A DNA stretch of 7,401 nt from positions 1 through 7,401 of the forward strand of contig JAKJGD010000085.1 of NCBI GenBank assembly GCA_022704585.1. The letters are read 5' to 3'. The notes beneath the pieces are model-generated. The model saw only the letters and a program-made list of their open reading frames with translations, ran no database searches and was not told the origin of the DNA. Origin of the DNA: Spirochaetota bacterium. GTDB taxonomy: Bacteria; Spirochaetota; UBA4802; UBA5550. This document shows positions 6,481-7,401 of this stretch, in pieces. Each line of letters opens with the position of its first letter. Position 1 is the first letter of the stretch. The position numbers and the translations under genes are program-made.

Positions 6481-6506
6481 GGTGCGATATAGACCAGGAT
6501 CGCACC
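6481..6506 (-). promoter_or_regulatory. 8-bp inverted repeat in the transporter leader, beside the ribosome binding site
   Basis: GGTGCGAT (6481-6488) and ATCGCACC (6499-6506) are perfect reverse complements separated by 10 bp. On the minus-strand RNA the hairpin ends 1 nt before the GGGG ribosome binding site (6476-6479). It could be a repressor operator (half-site centres 18 bp apart) or an RNA hairpin controlling translation. There is no T tract, so it is not an intrinsic terminator. Confidence 0.5.
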
Positions 6507-6551
6507 GAATATTCATCTCATAGAACAGCTGGTAATGTTACATGGCTTTAT

Positions 6552-6587
6552 ATGAAAAAAGAGCGGTATGCACCGCCCTTTTTTCAT
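6552..6587 (-). terminator. Strong bidirectional Rho-independent terminator
   Basis: The arms ATGAAAAAAGAGCGGT (6552-6567) and ACCGCCCTTTTTTCAT (6572-6587) are complementary except for one position, with a 4-nt loop. On the minus strand the GC stem GGGCGGT/ACCGCTC contains a G-U pair and runs into six T residues, ending the lipoprotein transcript. On the plus strand that position is an A-C mismatch, but the stem also ends in six Ts. The A and T tracts extend the stem. Confidence 0.85.
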
Positions 6588-6630
6588 CCGTCATGCTTCG
6601 CTGTTTAGTACTGCGATTATCAGGAAGAGC

Positions 6631-6644
6631 TTTGCCCGGGCAAA
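6631..6644. repeat. 14-bp perfect palindrome just after the lipoprotein stop codon
   Basis: TTTGCCCGGGCAAA reads the same on both strands and begins 1 nt past the TAA of the lipoprotein gene. No T tract follows on either strand, so it is not an obvious terminator. It may be an extra 3' hairpin, a protein site, or chance. Confidence 0.45.
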
Positions 6645-6645
6645 A

Positions 6646-7104
6646 TTATTCACCAAGCTTTGGAATGAACTTTTCCAGATCCTGCGCCTTCATCTTGGGG
6701 CCGGTGACTTTTTCCATGCCAGCCAGGTCGAATTCCTTGATGAATTTTGTCAATTCATCGGAGTTCTGGAAGTCCTTTGCCTTATCGTCGGCGATCAGGC
6801 GCACCTCCATCCTGTTGTTGACCAGGACCCATACCCACTTGTCTTTATAAATCTTGGCGGGGTATTTCTCGATTTTATCAGACACCGTTTTGTAACTGTT
6901 TATTACGGCCTTGTCGTCAACATTATCGAAAACCTGGAACCAGAGCACTATATCCCCCTTTTTCTTTTTAACATAGGCCTGGTAGCAGTTATTCGCGCTC
7001 ACATTGACATATTGAAGATCCTTCATGCTTACCTTTTTACATGATACCCCGAACAGCCCGATCGATATTGTAAAAACCACAACCAACGAAAATGTCCTTC
7101 TCAC
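6646..7104 (-). CDS. Small predicted lipoprotein, function unknown
   Basis: A 152-aa precursor. The N-terminus MRRTFSLVVVFTISIGLFGVSCKK has two arginines, a hydrophobic core and a lipobox-like GVSC ending at Cys22; Gly rather than Leu at -3 is a loose lipobox of the kind accepted in spirochaetes. The mature part is about 130 residues, lysine-rich, with one further cysteine (40), a probable beta-rich middle (DIVLWFQVFD; KWVWVLVNNRMEVRLIADD) and a helical, charged end (about 115-152). I do not recognise a named family. The frame opens at 7143, but GTG 7102-7104 is chosen because a perfect AAGGAGG lies 5 nt upstream, and starting there gives a normal signal peptide. It appears monocistronic, ending at the terminator at 6552-6587. 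No convincing promoter is visible upstream. It is probably anchored to a membrane facing the periplasm or outside. Confidence 0.72.
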   Translation of the reverse strand: MRRTFSLVVVFTISIGLFGVSCKKVSMKDLQYVNVSANNCYQAYVKKKKGDIVLWFQVFDNVDDKAVINSYKTVSDKIEKYPAKIYKDKWVWVLVNNRMEVRLIADDKAKDFQNSDELTKFIKEFDLAGMEKVTGPKMKAQDLEKFIPKLGE

Positions 7105-7274
7105 AGACGCCTCCTTGAATATTAATTCCATCCCATCTATCATTTGTGCCCAGTATCTTTTTTTTAATAACTAGTGCCACCGATGGCAGAAATCAAGCAA
7201 TTTTTTTCAAAGAATTTACAGTATTAGTACCGGCTGAATTTTTTTTCATTAAACGTCCGTTATTAATAAGAAAA

Positions 7275-7291
7275 GCCCTGTAAAACAGGGC
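7275..7291 (-). terminator. Intrinsic terminator-like hairpin
   Basis: GCCCTGT (7275-7281) and ACAGGGC (7285-7291) form a perfect 7-bp stem with a 3-nt loop. On the minus strand it is followed by TTTTCTT, which would suit a minus-strand gene lying to the right; on the plus strand only CTTT follows. It also sits 36 nt upstream of the plus-strand mini-ORF, so a leader hairpin is the alternative. Confidence 0.55.
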
Positions 7292-7326
7292 CTTTCACAG
7301 TAACTCATAAAGATCTTGGAGGATTT

Positions 7327-7353
7327 ATGAAAAAACTGTTGTTATCGTTATAA
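7327..7353 (+). CDS. 8-codon ORF or broken start of an exported protein gene (MKKLLLSL)
   Basis: GGAGG (7318-7322) lies 4 nt before ATG 7327-7329, and the frame reads MKKLLLSL then TAA. The sequence looks like the first residues of a signal peptide, cut by an in-frame stop. The frame two bases on (from 7329) stays open to the window edge, so a frameshifted gene start is possible, as is a true leader peptide below the 7275-7291 hairpin. The opposite strand is also open from the edge to TGA at 7305-7307, so this may instead be the 3' end of a minus-strand gene. Confidence 0.3.
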   Translation: MKKLLLSL

Positions 7354-7401
7354 GTATAAAAGAAATAATAATTGTTACATATATAAATTATGAATTTATA
7401 T

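Larger units (their letters stand above)
7105..7401. other. AT-rich intergenic region at the right edge
   Basis: The 297 bases between the lipoprotein start and the window end contain two long T tracts (7201-7207 and 7239-7246), the GCCA/TGGC hairpin at about 7177-7188, the terminator-like hairpin at 7275-7291, and the 8-codon ORF at 7327-7353. No tRNA, riboswitch or longer credible gene is recognised. Confidence 0.6.

Noticed and set aside
7105..7143. ATG-started 13-residue extension of the lipoprotein
   Set aside because: The extension contains the AAGGAGG ribosome binding site that serves the GTG at 7104, and it would put charged residues ahead of a normal signal peptide.

Overview
The window looks like chromosomal DNA of a free-living, probably Gram-negative and probably anaerobic bacterium. 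The support for this is indirect. A DUF3343 (putative Se/S carrier-like) gene at the left edge is typical of anaerobes. There is an exported lipoprotein with a loose, spirochaete/deltaproteobacteria-like lipobox, a MORN-repeat protein, and moderate-GC coding DNA separated by AT-rich gaps. I cannot name the organism. There is no IS element, prophage, CRISPR array, tRNA or rRNA.

Layout: (1) 3-179 (+), the 3' end of a DUF3343 gene. (2) 210-3487 (-), a two-gene operon: a DEVH-box superfamily 2 helicase with a C-terminal cysteine cluster (MrfA/YprA type), then an RNase H-fold exonuclease (MrfB/YprB type). The two overlap by 4 nt (TTGA). In Bacillus subtilis this pair repairs mitomycin C damage, so this is the most interesting functional unit here. 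It has a perfect-hexamer sigma70 promoter at 3554-3581, touched by a LexA-like inverted repeat. (3) 3632-3970 (-), a small TerB-like protein. (4) An AT-rich divergent intergenic region with a 13-bp palindrome and two sets of short tandem repeats, then a 58-aa ORF at 4207-4383 (+) with a good ribosome binding site. (5) 4406-5107 (-), a MORN-repeat protein with a probable signal sequence, downstream of a 12-helix MFS transporter (5201-6469, -). An inverted repeat lies in the transporter leader and another spans its stop codon. (6) 6646-7104 (-), a small GTG-started lipoprotein followed by a palindrome and a strong bidirectional terminator. (7) 7105-7401, an AT-rich region with a terminator-like hairpin and an 8-codon ORF (+) behind a good Shine-Dalgarno sequence.

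Working together: only the helicase and exonuclease can be tied to one pathway from sequence, namely DNA damage processing, where the helicase would remodel DNA and the nuclease would degrade it. The transporter and MORN protein may be cotranscribed, but no shared function can be read from them. Several starts were moved from the longest ORF to internal codons because of ribosome binding sites, and for the helicase because the longest-ORF start lies in the promoter -10 box.
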